DNA of 64,000 bases from Basfia succiniciproducens. Its GTDB lineage: Bacteria > Pseudomonadota > Gammaproteobacteria > Enterobacterales > Pasteurellaceae. The stretch is taken from contig NZ_CP015031.1 of assembly GCF_011455875.1 (NCBI RefSeq), positions 248,001-312,000 on the forward strand, written 5' to 3'. The position numbers and the translations under genes were made by a program. This document shows, one piece after another, positions 54,745 to 62,560 of this stretch; position 1 is the first letter of the stretch, and every line of letters starts with the position of its first letter. The notes beneath the pieces were generated by a model, which was not told the DNA's origin, made no database searches, and was given only the letters and a program-made list of their open reading frames with translations.

Positions 54745-57548
54745 TTAATTTAAAAATTGACGGATTCGATGTTCGGGTTGACGAAGGAACAACCATTCTT
54801 GAAGCGGCAAAATCCGTAGGTATTAATATTCCTACCCTGTGCTATTTAAAAGATGTCAGCGATATCGGATCTTGTCGGGTTTGCGTGGTGGAAGTTGAAG
54901 GTTTCGAGAAATTGCCGACTTCTTGCAACACGCTTGCTCAGGAGGGTATGGTTATCCGTACGCAAACGGATAAAGTGGTCAAGTCTCGTCGTATGGCGCT
55001 GGATTTAATTTTATCCCACCACAATTTAATTTGTTTCTCTTGTCCGTCAAACGGGGCCTGTGAATTGCAAAATGTTGCCCATCAATGTGGAATCAGTGAG
55101 TCCAGTTTTCCTAATTTCCGTTTGCCGGGTATTGAAGTGCCGCACGTGGAAGATAATCCGTTCTTGGGCTATCGCCCTGATCTGTGTATTCATTGTCAGC
55201 GCTGTATCAATACCTGTGCTAATGTCAGCGGTTGCAGCTCCATTAAACTGGCCTCGAGGGGGATATTCCGCGCCATAGAAACGCCGTTCGGTAAAGATTG
55301 GAAAGAAACCACATGCGAATCCTGCGGTAACTGTGCGGAAGCCTGCCCGACCGGCGCAATTTATAAAAAAGAAGCAAAATCTTACCGCAGTTGGGAGATC
55401 CAACGCGTTCGAACCACCTGTCCGCATTGTGCGGTAGGCTGCCAATACGATTTATTAGTGAAAGATAATAAATTAGTGGGTGCAGAAGGGGTAGACGGCC
55501 CGTCTAACGGCGGAAGATTATGCGTGAAAGGGCGGTTCGGTTCTTATAAATTCGTAATGTCCGGCGATCGCTTAACGGATCCGTTAATTAAAGACCGAGC
55601 AACGGGTAAATTCAGAAAAGCAAGCTGGGATGAAGCCTTGGATCTTGTGGCGTCGAAATTTATGACCTTAAAACGCCAATACGGCGGTGATTCATTGGCC
55701 GGATTCGCCTGTTCGAGATCACCGAATGAAGATATTTATATGGTACAAAAAATGGTACGTACCTGTTTTGGCACCAATAATACCGACAACTGTGCCCGGG
55801 TTTGCCATTCCGCTTCCGTCGAAGGGCTGGCAAGAACCTTAGGTTCGGGAGCCATGACCAACCCGATTTATGACATCACTCATGACGTCGATGCTATTTT
55901 ATTGGTCGGTTCAAATCCGGAAGAAGCTCACCCGGTTATCGGTATGCAGATTCGTGAAGCGGTGCGCAATGGAACCAAATTAATTGTTGTGGACCCGCGT
56001 GACATCGGTTTAACCAAACAAGCGGATATTCATTTAAAATTACGTCCGGGAACAAATATCGCCTTTGCTAACGGTATGTGTCACATCTTTATCAAGGAAG
56101 GCTTGATTGACGAAAAATTTATTGCCGAACATACGGAAGGCTTTAAAGAATTGAAAAAGATCGTCAAAGATTATACGCCGGAATATGTAGCGGAAATCTG
56201 TGGTATTGATGCCGACGATTTACGGGCGGCGGCAAGAATTTACGCGACGGCAAAAAAAGCGCCGATCATTTATTGTTTAGGCGTCACGGAGCATTCCACC
56301 GGTACGGAAGGTGTAATGTCCATGTCTAATATGGCGATGATGGTGGGTAAAATCGGTCGCGAAGGCTGCGGCGTGAATCCGTTGCGCGGTCAGAATAACG
56401 TGCAGGGAGCCTGCGATATGGGTGCCTCACCGAATCAGTATCCCGGCTATCAATCGGTTAAAGATCCGGAAATCCGTGCGAAATTTGAAAAAGCATGGGG
56501 CGTTAAATTACCGGCACATATCGGTTTACATGCAACGGATGTATTCCCTGCCGCAATTAAAGGTAAAATTAAAGGCTTATATATTTGCGGTGAAGATCCG
56601 GTAGTGACTGATCCGGATACAAATCATGTGATTAATGCATTGAAATCTTTGGATTTCTTAGTGGTGCAGGAACTATTTATGACGGAAACCGCATTACTTG
56701 CCGATGTGGTGTTGCCGGGTCGTTCTTATGCCGAAAAAGACGGTACTTTTTCGAATACGGAACGCCGTGTGCAGCGGGTACGCAAAGCTATCACATTACC
56801 TGGCAACAGCCGTCTTGATACGGACATTATCTGCGAATTAATGCGCCGTATGGGCTATAACCAACCGAATTTAACCGCCTCGGAAATTTTTGACGAAATG
56901 GCGTCGGTCACGCCGTCTTTCCGCGGTATTAGTTATGAACGGTTGGAAAAAGAACCGACTCAGTCTCTGCAATGGCCTTGTACGGATCAATATCACCCGG
57001 GTACGCCGATTATGCACGTCGGTAAATTTGCGCGCGGATTAGGTTTATTCTATCCGACCGTTTATACGCCGGCGAAGGAATTGCCTGATGCGCAATATCC
57101 GATGATGCTGACTACCGGACGTATTTTATATCATTACAACACCAGAGCGATGACCGGTCGTACTGAAGGTTTAATGGAAATTGCGGGGCATTCGTTTATT
57201 GAAATTAATAGCGCCGATGCGAAACGTTTAAATATTGAAAACGGTGAACGGGTAAGAGTGACTTCCCGCCGCGGCACTATTACAACGGAAGCGCGGGTTT
57301 CGGATAAAACTAATGAAGGTGAAACTTGGATGCCGTTCCATTTTGCTGACGGTAACTGTAACTGGCTGACAAATGCGGCATTGGATCAATTTGCCCGGAT
57401 TCCGGAATATAAAGTCTGTGCTTGTCGCATAGAAAAGCTGCCTGAAGACGAAGCTTTTAATATGAAAGGTAAATATATCACGCAAAAAATGGTGGCGGCA
57501 CAATGGCGTAAAAAAATGGATAAATCCATTGCCAAGTTGGTCAGATAA
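54741..57548 (+). CDS. Molybdopterin formate dehydrogenase alpha subunit, Cys type
   Basis: A 935-residue iron-sulfur molybdoenzyme, probably oxidising formate to CO2. The N-terminus is NuoG/HydA-like: [2Fe-2S] Cys34/45/48/62, a HxxxC cluster (HHNLICFSC, GACEL), and two 4Fe-4S ferredoxin sets (Cys149/152/155/159 and 192/195/198/202). The catalytic part has its own 4Fe-4S (Cys227/230/234/261). The motif NNTDNCARVCHSASV puts Cys355 at the place of selenocysteine in E. coli FdhF, followed by His356. The conserved Arg lies in GVNPLRGQNNVQGACDMG. It starts inside the stop of the GltD-like gene. No signal peptide, so cytoplasmic. No fdhD is visible. Confidence 0.9.
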   Translation: MINLKIDGFDVRVDEGTTILEAAKSVGINIPTLCYLKDVSDIGSCRVCVVEVEGFEKLPTSCNTLAQEGMVIRTQTDKVVKSRRMALDLILSHHNLICFSCPSNGACELQNVAHQCGISESSFPNFRLPGIEVPHVEDNPFLGYRPDLCIHCQRCINTCANVSGCSSIKLASRGIFRAIETPFGKDWKETTCESCGNCAEACPTGAIYKKEAKSYRSWEIQRVRTTCPHCAVGCQYDLLVKDNKLVGAEGVDGPSNGGRLCVKGRFGSYKFVMSGDRLTDPLIKDRATGKFRKASWDEALDLVASKFMTLKRQYGGDSLAGFACSRSPNEDIYMVQKMVRTCFGTNNTDNCARVCHSASVEGLARTLGSGAMTNPIYDITHDVDAILLVGSNPEEAHPVIGMQIREAVRNGTKLIVVDPRDIGLTKQADIHLKLRPGTNIAFANGMCHIFIKEGLIDEKFIAEHTEGFKELKKIVKDYTPEYVAEICGIDADDLRAAARIYATAKKAPIIYCLGVTEHSTGTEGVMSMSNMAMMVGKIGREGCGVNPLRGQNNVQGACDMGASPNQYPGYQSVKDPEIRAKFEKAWGVKLPAHIGLHATDVFPAAIKGKIKGLYICGEDPVVTDPDTNHVINALKSLDFLVVQELFMTETALLADVVLPGRSYAEKDGTFSNTERRVQRVRKAITLPGNSRLDTDIICELMRRMGYNQPNLTASEIFDEMASVTPSFRGISYERLEKEPTQSLQWPCTDQYHPGTPIMHVGKFARGLGLFYPTVYTPAKELPDAQYPMMLTTGRILYHYNTRAMTGRTEGLMEIAGHSFIEINSADAKRLNIENGERVRVTSRRGTITTEARVSDKTNEGETWMPFHFADGNCNWLTNAALDQFARIPEYKVCACRIEKLPEDEAFNMKGKYITQKMVAAQWRKKMDKSIAKLVR

Positions 57549-57571
57549 CACCTGAATAGCAAGTAAAACAA

Positions 57572-57627
57572 GGAAGATCAAATTTCATGAGGGCTTTGGC
57601 CGGATTGAGTTTGATCTTCTTTTATTT
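57572..57627 (+). terminator. Terminator after the formate dehydrogenase operon
   Basis: GAAGATCAAA (57573-57582) and TTTGATCTTC (57610-57619) form a perfect 10-bp stem around a 27-base loop that can itself fold, followed by TTTTATTTT. Confidence 0.75.
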
Positions 57628-57739
57628 TCAGGTTTTTTGTTGAAAATTCCCGTTTTTTGACCGCACTTTTATGTTTCTTCCTTTGTATTTTTCATCTTGT
57701 GGAAAATCAGCTATAATGCATGCCATTTTCGTGTATAGA

Positions 57740-57764
57740 GTCTGTTTATAAAAGATAAACAGAC
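57740..57764. repeat. Short palindromic repeat GTCTGTTTAT-AAAAG-ATAAACAGAC (copy 3)
   Basis: A 10-bp perfect inverted repeat with an AAAAG spacer, 36 bp before der. See the copies at 23982 and 52856. It could form a hairpin in the der leader or bind a protein. Confidence 0.75.
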
Positions 57765-57800
57765 CTTATTTACACATTCTTTTTATTATTAGAGGTTTCT

Positions 57801-59324
57801 ATGACAACTCCTGTTGTTGCCCTTGTTGGTCGTCCGAATGTAGGTAAATCAACATTATTTAACCGCTTAACTCGTACTCGCGATGCATTGGTGGCGGACT
57901 TTCCGGGGTTAACCCGCGACCGAAAATACGGTCATGCGAATATTTCCGGTTATGATTTTATTGTGATCGATACCGGCGGTATTGACGGTACGGAAGAAGG
58001 CGTTGAGGAAAAGATGGCGGAGCAATCGTTACTTGCCATTGAAGAAGCGGATGTGGTGCTTTTTTTGGTTGATGCCCGTGCCGGATTAACGCCTGCGGAT
58101 ATAGGTATCGCGCAATATTTACGTCAGCGTCAGAATAAGACCACCGTTGTGGTGGCAAATAAAACCGACGGTATTGATGCGGATTCTCATTGTGCCGAGT
58201 TTTATCAGTTAGGTTTGGGTGAAATAGCGCAAATTGCGGCGTCGCAAGGCCGTGGCGTAACCCAGTTAATGGAAGACGTGCTGGCGCCGTTAGCTGAAAA
58301 AATGAAGGCGGATGAAAGTGCGGTCGAAAATGATGAAAATTCCGAACAGGAAAAAGACGAATGGGAACATGAGTTTGACTTTAATTCGGAAGAAGATGCC
58401 GAACTTTTGGATGAGGCTCTCGCAGAAGAAAATGAAGAACCTGAAAATAAGAATATAAAAATTGCTATTGTCGGTCGTCCGAATGTGGGTAAATCTACGC
58501 TGACAAACCGTATTTTAGGCGAAGATCGCGTAGTGGTTTATGATTTGCCGGGCACAACCCGCGACAGCGTGTATATTCCGATGGAGCGCGACGGTCAGCA
58601 ATATACCATTATTGATACCGCCGGCGTGCGCAAACGCGGGAAAGTACATTTGTCCGTTGAAAAATTCTCCGTTATTAAAACATTGCAAGCCATTCAGGAT
58701 GCCAATGTGGTGTTATTAACCGTTGATGCCCGCGAAGGTATTTCGGATCAGGATTTATCGTTGCTTGGCTTCATTCTGAATGCCGGTCGTTCTTTGGTTA
58801 TCGTGGTAAATAAGTGGGACGGATTGAGTCAATATACAAAAGACCAAGTAAAATCCGAGCTGGACCGCCGTCTGGATTTTATTGATTTTGCCCGCGTCCA
58901 TTTTATTTCCGCCTTACATGGCAGCGGAGTGGGGAATTTATTTGATTCCGTGCAGGAAGCTTATGCCTGTGCAACCAAGAAAATGACTACCTCAATGTTA
59001 ACCCGTTTATTGCAAATGGCAACGGATGAACATCAACCGCCTATGATAAACGGTCGCCGGATTAAATTGAAGTTTGCTCACCCGGGCGGCTATAACCCGC
59101 CGATTATCGTGATTCACGGTAACAAAATTGATAAATTGCCGGATAGTTATAAACGTTATTTATCGAATTATTATCGTCGCAGTTTAAAAATTGTCGGTTC
59201 GCCGATTCGTTTGCAATTCCAGGAAGGCAGTAACCCGTTTGCCGGTAAACGTAATAAATTAACGCCGAACCAATTGCGTAAACGTAAACGTTTAATGAAA
59301 TTCATTAAGAAATCAAAACGTTAG
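57801..59324 (+). CDS. der: Ribosome-associated GTPase Der (EngA)
   Basis: Essential GTPase with two tandem G domains, acting in 50S assembly. The 507 residues match the family. G domain 1: [14 protein letters not shown] (about residue 10), DTGGI and NKTDG. A long acidic linker follows (about residues 170-215, rich in Glu/Asp). G domain 2: [23 protein letters not shown] and NKWDG. The C-terminal KH-like domain holds [18 protein letters not shown]. An uptake signal lies in the linker (about 58317). RBS AGAGG. Confidence 0.97.
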   Translation: MTTPVVALVGRPNVGKSTLFNRLTRTRDALVADFPGLTRDRKYGHANISGYDFIVIDTGGIDGTEEGVEEKMAEQSLLAIEEADVVLFLVDARAGLTPADIGIAQYLRQRQNKTTVVVANKTDGIDADSHCAEFYQLGLGEIAQIAASQGRGVTQLMEDVLAPLAEKMKADESAVENDENSEQEKDEWEHEFDFNSEEDAELLDEALAEENEEPENKNIKIAIVGRPNVGKSTLTNRILGEDRVVVYDLPGTTRDSVYIPMERDGQQYTIIDTAGVRKRGKVHLSVEKFSVIKTLQAIQDANVVLLTVDAREGISDQDLSLLGFILNAGRSLVIVVNKWDGLSQYTKDQVKSELDRRLDFIDFARVHFISALHGSGVGNLFDSVQEAYACATKKMTTSMLTRLLQMATDEHQPPMINGRRIKLKFAHPGGYNPPIIVIHGNKIDKLPDSYKRYLSNYYRRSLKIVGSPIRLQFQEGSNPFAGKRNKLTPNQLRKRKRLMKFIKKSKR

Positions 59325-59424
59325 TTGTTTTAAAAGTGCGGTCGAAATTTAAGAATTTTTATAAAGGGAAAAATGAAGCCGTAATCTAATTGAAAGACTA
59401 TACGAATAAAAGAATCTGATATAA

Positions 59425-59470
59425 AAAATCCCCATTGAGCGGTAATCGCTAATGGGGATTTTCTTTTTCT
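59425..59470. terminator. Bidirectional terminator between der and yciI
   Basis: AAAATCCCCATT and AATGGGGATTTT form a 12-bp stem; the loop GAGCGGTAATCGCT can also pair partly. T-rich sequence follows in the plus direction. The two genes converge here. Confidence 0.88.
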
Positions 59471-59489
59471 GAATAATGATGAATAGAAA

Positions 59490-59774
59490 CTAGAACACTT
59501 TGTTAAAAGGTTTAATGATAACCTCGCCATAAACGCCGGCATCAACATAAGGATCTTGTTGTGCCCAGGCTTGAGCCTCGGCTAATGAGTCGAATTGAGC
59601 GATAACGGTGGAACCTGTTACGCTTTTGCTGTCTTCGCTGGGATTCGGACCGGCGGTGAGCAAACGGCCTTCCGTTTTTAATTGTTCTAAACGGGCTAAA
59701 TGTTGCGGGCGAACTTCCAGACGTTTTTCAAGTGTGTTTGGTTTATCTTGTGCAAAAATAACGTAGTACATCAT
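59490..59774 (-). CDS. yciI: YciI-family protein
   Basis: A 94-residue cytoplasmic ferredoxin-like (dimeric alpha/beta-barrel) protein of uncertain role. The family blocks are [26 protein letters not shown] (in part), LLTAGPNP, and the putative active-site His/Asp region with [16 protein letters not shown] and [11 protein letters not shown]. Its ATG directly follows the yciA stop; it is the last of four yci genes, an order also seen in H. influenzae and E. coli. Confidence 0.92.
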   Translation of the reverse strand: MMYYVIFAQDKPNTLEKRLEVRPQHLARLEQLKTEGRLLTAGPNPSEDSKSVTGSTVIAQFDSLAEAQAWAQQDPYVDAGVYGEVIIKPFNKVF

Positions 59775-60239
59775 TTAGTTTTCCTCTGTAGTGTGGTTGT
59801 TGAGTAATGCTAAAGCCTGTTCCAATTCGGGATTGTCTTCTCGAGGTACGGCTCTCGGTTTGCCCTCTTTATCAATAGCGACATAAGTAAAAAGCGCTTC
59901 GGTTACGCAATGACGATCACGAACGCCATCGTAAACTTTTTTGATCCAAACTTCCACCTTGACTTGCATGGAAGAGCGCCCGATTTTCACTAATTTACCA
60001 TAGCAACAAACTACATCACCCACGGAAATAGGGCGTAGGAACGTCATTTTATCTACGCAAACCGTGACCACTCTGCCTTTACCTATTTCTTTGGCTAAAA
60101 TAGCACCGCCCATATCCATTTGTGACATAATCCAGCCGCCAAATATATCGCCGTTGGCATTGGTGTCGGAAGGCATAGCTAATGTGCGCAGAATCAATGA
60201 ACCTTCGGGTTCTCTTATTATGTTAGTTTTGTCAGTCAT
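59775..60239 (-). CDS. yciA: Acyl-CoA thioester hydrolase YciA
   Basis: A 154-residue hotdog-fold thioesterase hydrolysing a broad range of acyl-CoAs; the H. influenzae orthologue HI0827 has this activity. The signature is MPSDTNANGDIFGGWIMSQMDMGGAILA (in part: NANGDIFGGW), with the catalytic Asp in GDIFGG. FLRPISVGDVVCCYGKL is also conserved. It is third in a yciC-yciB-yciA-yciI run. Confidence 0.95.
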   Translation of the reverse strand: MTDKTNIIREPEGSLILRTLAMPSDTNANGDIFGGWIMSQMDMGGAILAKEIGKGRVVTVCVDKMTFLRPISVGDVVCCYGKLVKIGRSSMQVKVEVWIKKVYDGVRDRHCVTEALFTYVAIDKEGKPRAVPREDNPELEQALALLNNHTTEEN

Positions 60240-60247
60240 GGTAAAAC

Positions 60248-60790
60248 CTATTTATTTTGATCGTCTTTCGGCAAATAGCGGTAAACATAAATGCCGGTGA
60301 ATAAGGTTGCAATAAATGTCATAGCGATAATGCCGAAGGATTTGAAATCCACCCAAACTTCTTCCGAACAATATTGGCTGATGTAGATATTAATTAACAT
60401 ACAAAGAATAAAAAAGCCCGCCCAAGCTAAGTTTAACTTATTCCATATTTTTTCCGGCAACTGAATTTCTTTGCCGAGTAATTTTTCTATAAGCGGTTTT
60501 TTAAAGCCGTATTGACTGATTAAAAGAATCAATGCAAATAGCGCATATACAATAGTGACTTTCCATTGCAGATATTCCACTTTATTAAAATATGCCGTTA
60601 ACGTACCAAAGAAAACAACGGCGATTCCCATGATGATTTGCTGTTTTTCAATTTTGCCGTATTTTAATTTTAATATGAGCATTTGGAAGATTGTCGCAAT
60701 GATTAGCGCGATCGCAGCCTCCCGGATGCCGGCTAATTTATAAACTACAAAAAAGAGAATTAAAGGAATGAATTCAAGAAGTTGTTTCAT
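60248..60790 (-). CDS. yciB: Inner-membrane septation protein A family (YciB/IspZ)
   Basis: A 180-residue protein with five or more hydrophobic segments, in the inner membrane; it is linked to septation and envelope integrity in Shigella and E. coli. The start [19 protein letters not shown] is typical. Blocks [22 protein letters not shown] and [14 protein letters not shown] also fit. It lies 8 bp before yciA and 1 bp after yciC. Confidence 0.94.
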   Translation of the reverse strand: MKQLLEFIPLILFFVVYKLAGIREAAIALIIATIFQMLILKLKYGKIEKQQIIMGIAVVFFGTLTAYFNKVEYLQWKVTIVYALFALILLISQYGFKKPLIEKLLGKEIQLPEKIWNKLNLAWAGFFILCMLINIYISQYCSEEVWVDFKSFGIIAMTFIATLFTGIYVYRYLPKDDQNK

Positions 60791-60791
60791 A

Positions 60792-61568
60792 TTATGCCTT
60801 TTGGGTAAATAAAATATAGAAGCGGTAAGTCACTACTAAAGTAAATACGCTTAAAAATGAAATTATCAAGGTTGTAATGATATTCAGAAACGTATTATTC
60901 GCTAAAAAAGCAACCTGTTGCGCAATAAAGGGTACGATAAAATAAACGAGCAAGCAGTATAAAAATAATGTACTTGTACGTTTATTTCCCAGTTGCCAGG
61001 TTTGTTGAAGTGAGGCAAAAATATTTGTTTTGCTGACGGTATAGTGGATAGGCGCAAGACAAAGGCGCACATAGACATAGACGCCGAAAATCATCAATGC
61101 GAATCCGATAATGCCGGCTGAAGCGGCCGCCGGATTAATTGCCGCCGGAATAATATTGATTAAACCGCCCATTAACGGTAAGGCAATCAGAATATTCAGA
61201 ATAATTACTCCAAAAATTAACCCTAATGTTGATTTCGCCGTTTGCATGTAATCGACGGACTGGCGCCGGCTGATTTGGTGAATGCTTAAAATTCCCCAGG
61301 TAGAAAGCAATAGAGTAATGAACTGGTTCACTACATATAATAATAAAAAGTTACCGCTTTGTACGCGCTGCATCATAGTCGAAAGTTCATTTTTATCAAT
61401 AGGTTCGTTGATAGCCGTTTCTGTGACTGATTGAAACAGTGATGAACCGAAAATATTCAGTATCAGTGTCACCAGACAAAAAGTAAGCGTCAGCATCAGC
61501 GTAAATTTCCGTTGGTTTCTGATGAAATTCCAACTATCCTGCAAAATTTGTTGAAAATTAATTGTCAT
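60792..61568 (-). CDS. yciC: YciC-family inner-membrane protein (UPF0259)
   Basis: A 258-residue protein with about six hydrophobic segments. The N-terminus [18 protein letters not shown] and the C-terminal [14 protein letters not shown] match UPF0259/YciC. Function unknown. It is first of the yciCBAI run on the minus strand and is divergent from ompW, an arrangement (yciC next to ompW) also present in enterobacteria. Confidence 0.92.
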   Translation of the reverse strand: MTINFQQILQDSWNFIRNQRKFTLMLTLTFCLVTLILNIFGSSLFQSVTETAINEPIDKNELSTMMQRVQSGNFLLLYVVNQFITLLLSTWGILSIHQISRRQSVDYMQTAKSTLGLIFGVIILNILIALPLMGGLINIIPAAINPAAASAGIIGFALMIFGVYVYVRLCLAPIHYTVSKTNIFASLQQTWQLGNKRTSTLFLYCLLVYFIVPFIAQQVAFLANNTFLNIITTLIISFLSVFTLVVTYRFYILFTQKA

Positions 61569-61650
61569 TTATGAACCTATCTGTTTCCGAATATAAATGA
61601 GAATTAGCATTATACCTATTTTGCTGCTAATTTCATAAAAATAGTGAATT

Positions 61651-61664
61651 TTGATTAACATCAA
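61651..61664. promoter_or_regulatory. FNR site 1 between yciC and ompW
   Basis: TTGATTAACATCAA is a perfect FNR palindrome (TTGAT-N4-ATCAA). Confidence 0.75.
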
Positions 61665-61694
61665 ATTAAATAAAATAAATAAATTTTATAAATT

Positions 61695-61708
61695 TTGATA
61701 TTGATCAC
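61695..61708. promoter_or_regulatory. FNR site 2 upstream of ompW
   Basis: TTGATATTGATCAC matches the FNR consensus at 9 of 10 positions. A -10 (TATATT, 61731-61736) places a start near 61743, so the site centre is at about -41.5. Confidence 0.7.
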
Positions 61709-61795
61709 ATTCTTTCTAACCTATTATTGGTATATTCATTTTGTCTTAAATAGGCACATTTTTTTTAAGTTTTTTTATGTTTTAAGGATACCATT

Positions 61796-62413
61796 ATGAA
61801 AAAATTAGCATTAGTTCTAGGAATTTCAGCTGCATTAATAAGCGGTACGGTGATGGCGCATAGTGCCGGTGATGTGCTAATCCGCGCGGGGGGAGCATTA
61901 GTTGTTCCTGATGTAGAGAATTCAAATCCGGCATGGAGCGGATTAGATGTGAATTCCAATGCGCAATTGGGGTTAACGGCAACTTATATGGTGACCGATA
62001 ATATCGGTGTGGAATTATTGGCGGCAACACCTTTTAGTCACGAAATTAAATTGGGTAATACTTTAGTGGGTAAAACAAAGCATTTGCCGCCGAGTTTATA
62101 TGCGCAATATTATTTCTTGGATAAAAATTCGCCTGTTCGTCCTTATGTTGGTGCCGGTGTGAATTACACCACGTTCTTTGATGAAAAAGAAGTATTAAAC
62201 GGCGTAACCGACCTTAAATTAAAAGATTCCTGGGGCTTAATCACGAATATCGGGCTTGATATTAATGTGACGGATAATTTCTACGTAAATGCCGCAATGT
62301 ACTATGCCAAAATTAAAAGTAAGGCGACATTTAAAGTAGGCGGCGTTGCACAGGAAAATAAAGTTACACTCGATCCGACGATTTTCTTCTTAGGTGTAGG
62401 TTACCGTTTCTAA
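61796..62413 (+). CDS. ompW: Outer-membrane protein OmpW
   Basis: An eight-stranded beta-barrel of the OmpW family. The 205-residue precursor has a signal peptide (KLALVLGISAALISGTVMA) ending before HSAGD. Typical blocks follow: GDVLIRAGGALVVPD, LGLTATYMVTDNIGVELLAATPFSH, PPSLYAQYYFLD, RPYVGAGVNYTTFF and the C-terminal FFLGVGYRF with terminal Phe. OmpW members take up small hydrophobic compounds. Anaerobic (FNR) control is likely from the promoter. Highly expressed codon pattern. Confidence 0.96.
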   Translation: MKKLALVLGISAALISGTVMAHSAGDVLIRAGGALVVPDVENSNPAWSGLDVNSNAQLGLTATYMVTDNIGVELLAATPFSHEIKLGNTLVGKTKHLPPSLYAQYYFLDKNSPVRPYVGAGVNYTTFFDEKEVLNGVTDLKLKDSWGLITNIGLDINVTDNFYVNAAMYYAKIKSKATFKVGGVAQENKVTLDPTIFFLGVGYRF

Positions 62414-62481
62414 GGGGTTAGCAAAGATTTATTATAAAGAGTCGGACATTTATCCTACGATTATAAACTTGGTTAATAACA

Positions 62482-62515
62482 GGGCAGTTATCAAATTAAC
62501 TGCCCTTATTTTTTT
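62482..62515 (+). terminator. Terminator after ompW
   Basis: AGGGCAGTTA and TAACTGCCCT form a perfect 10-bp stem around TCAAAT, followed by TATTTTTTT. Confidence 0.93.
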
Positions 62516-62560
62516 AATAGATTTTATCGCTACTTTTTTAAATGAGGATGGCTTAAAGCA

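Noticed and set aside
54741-57548. Possible selenocysteine (in-frame TGA) in the formate dehydrogenase
   Set aside because: The frame is open throughout and the active-site codon reads Cys355; no SECIS-dependent recoding is needed.
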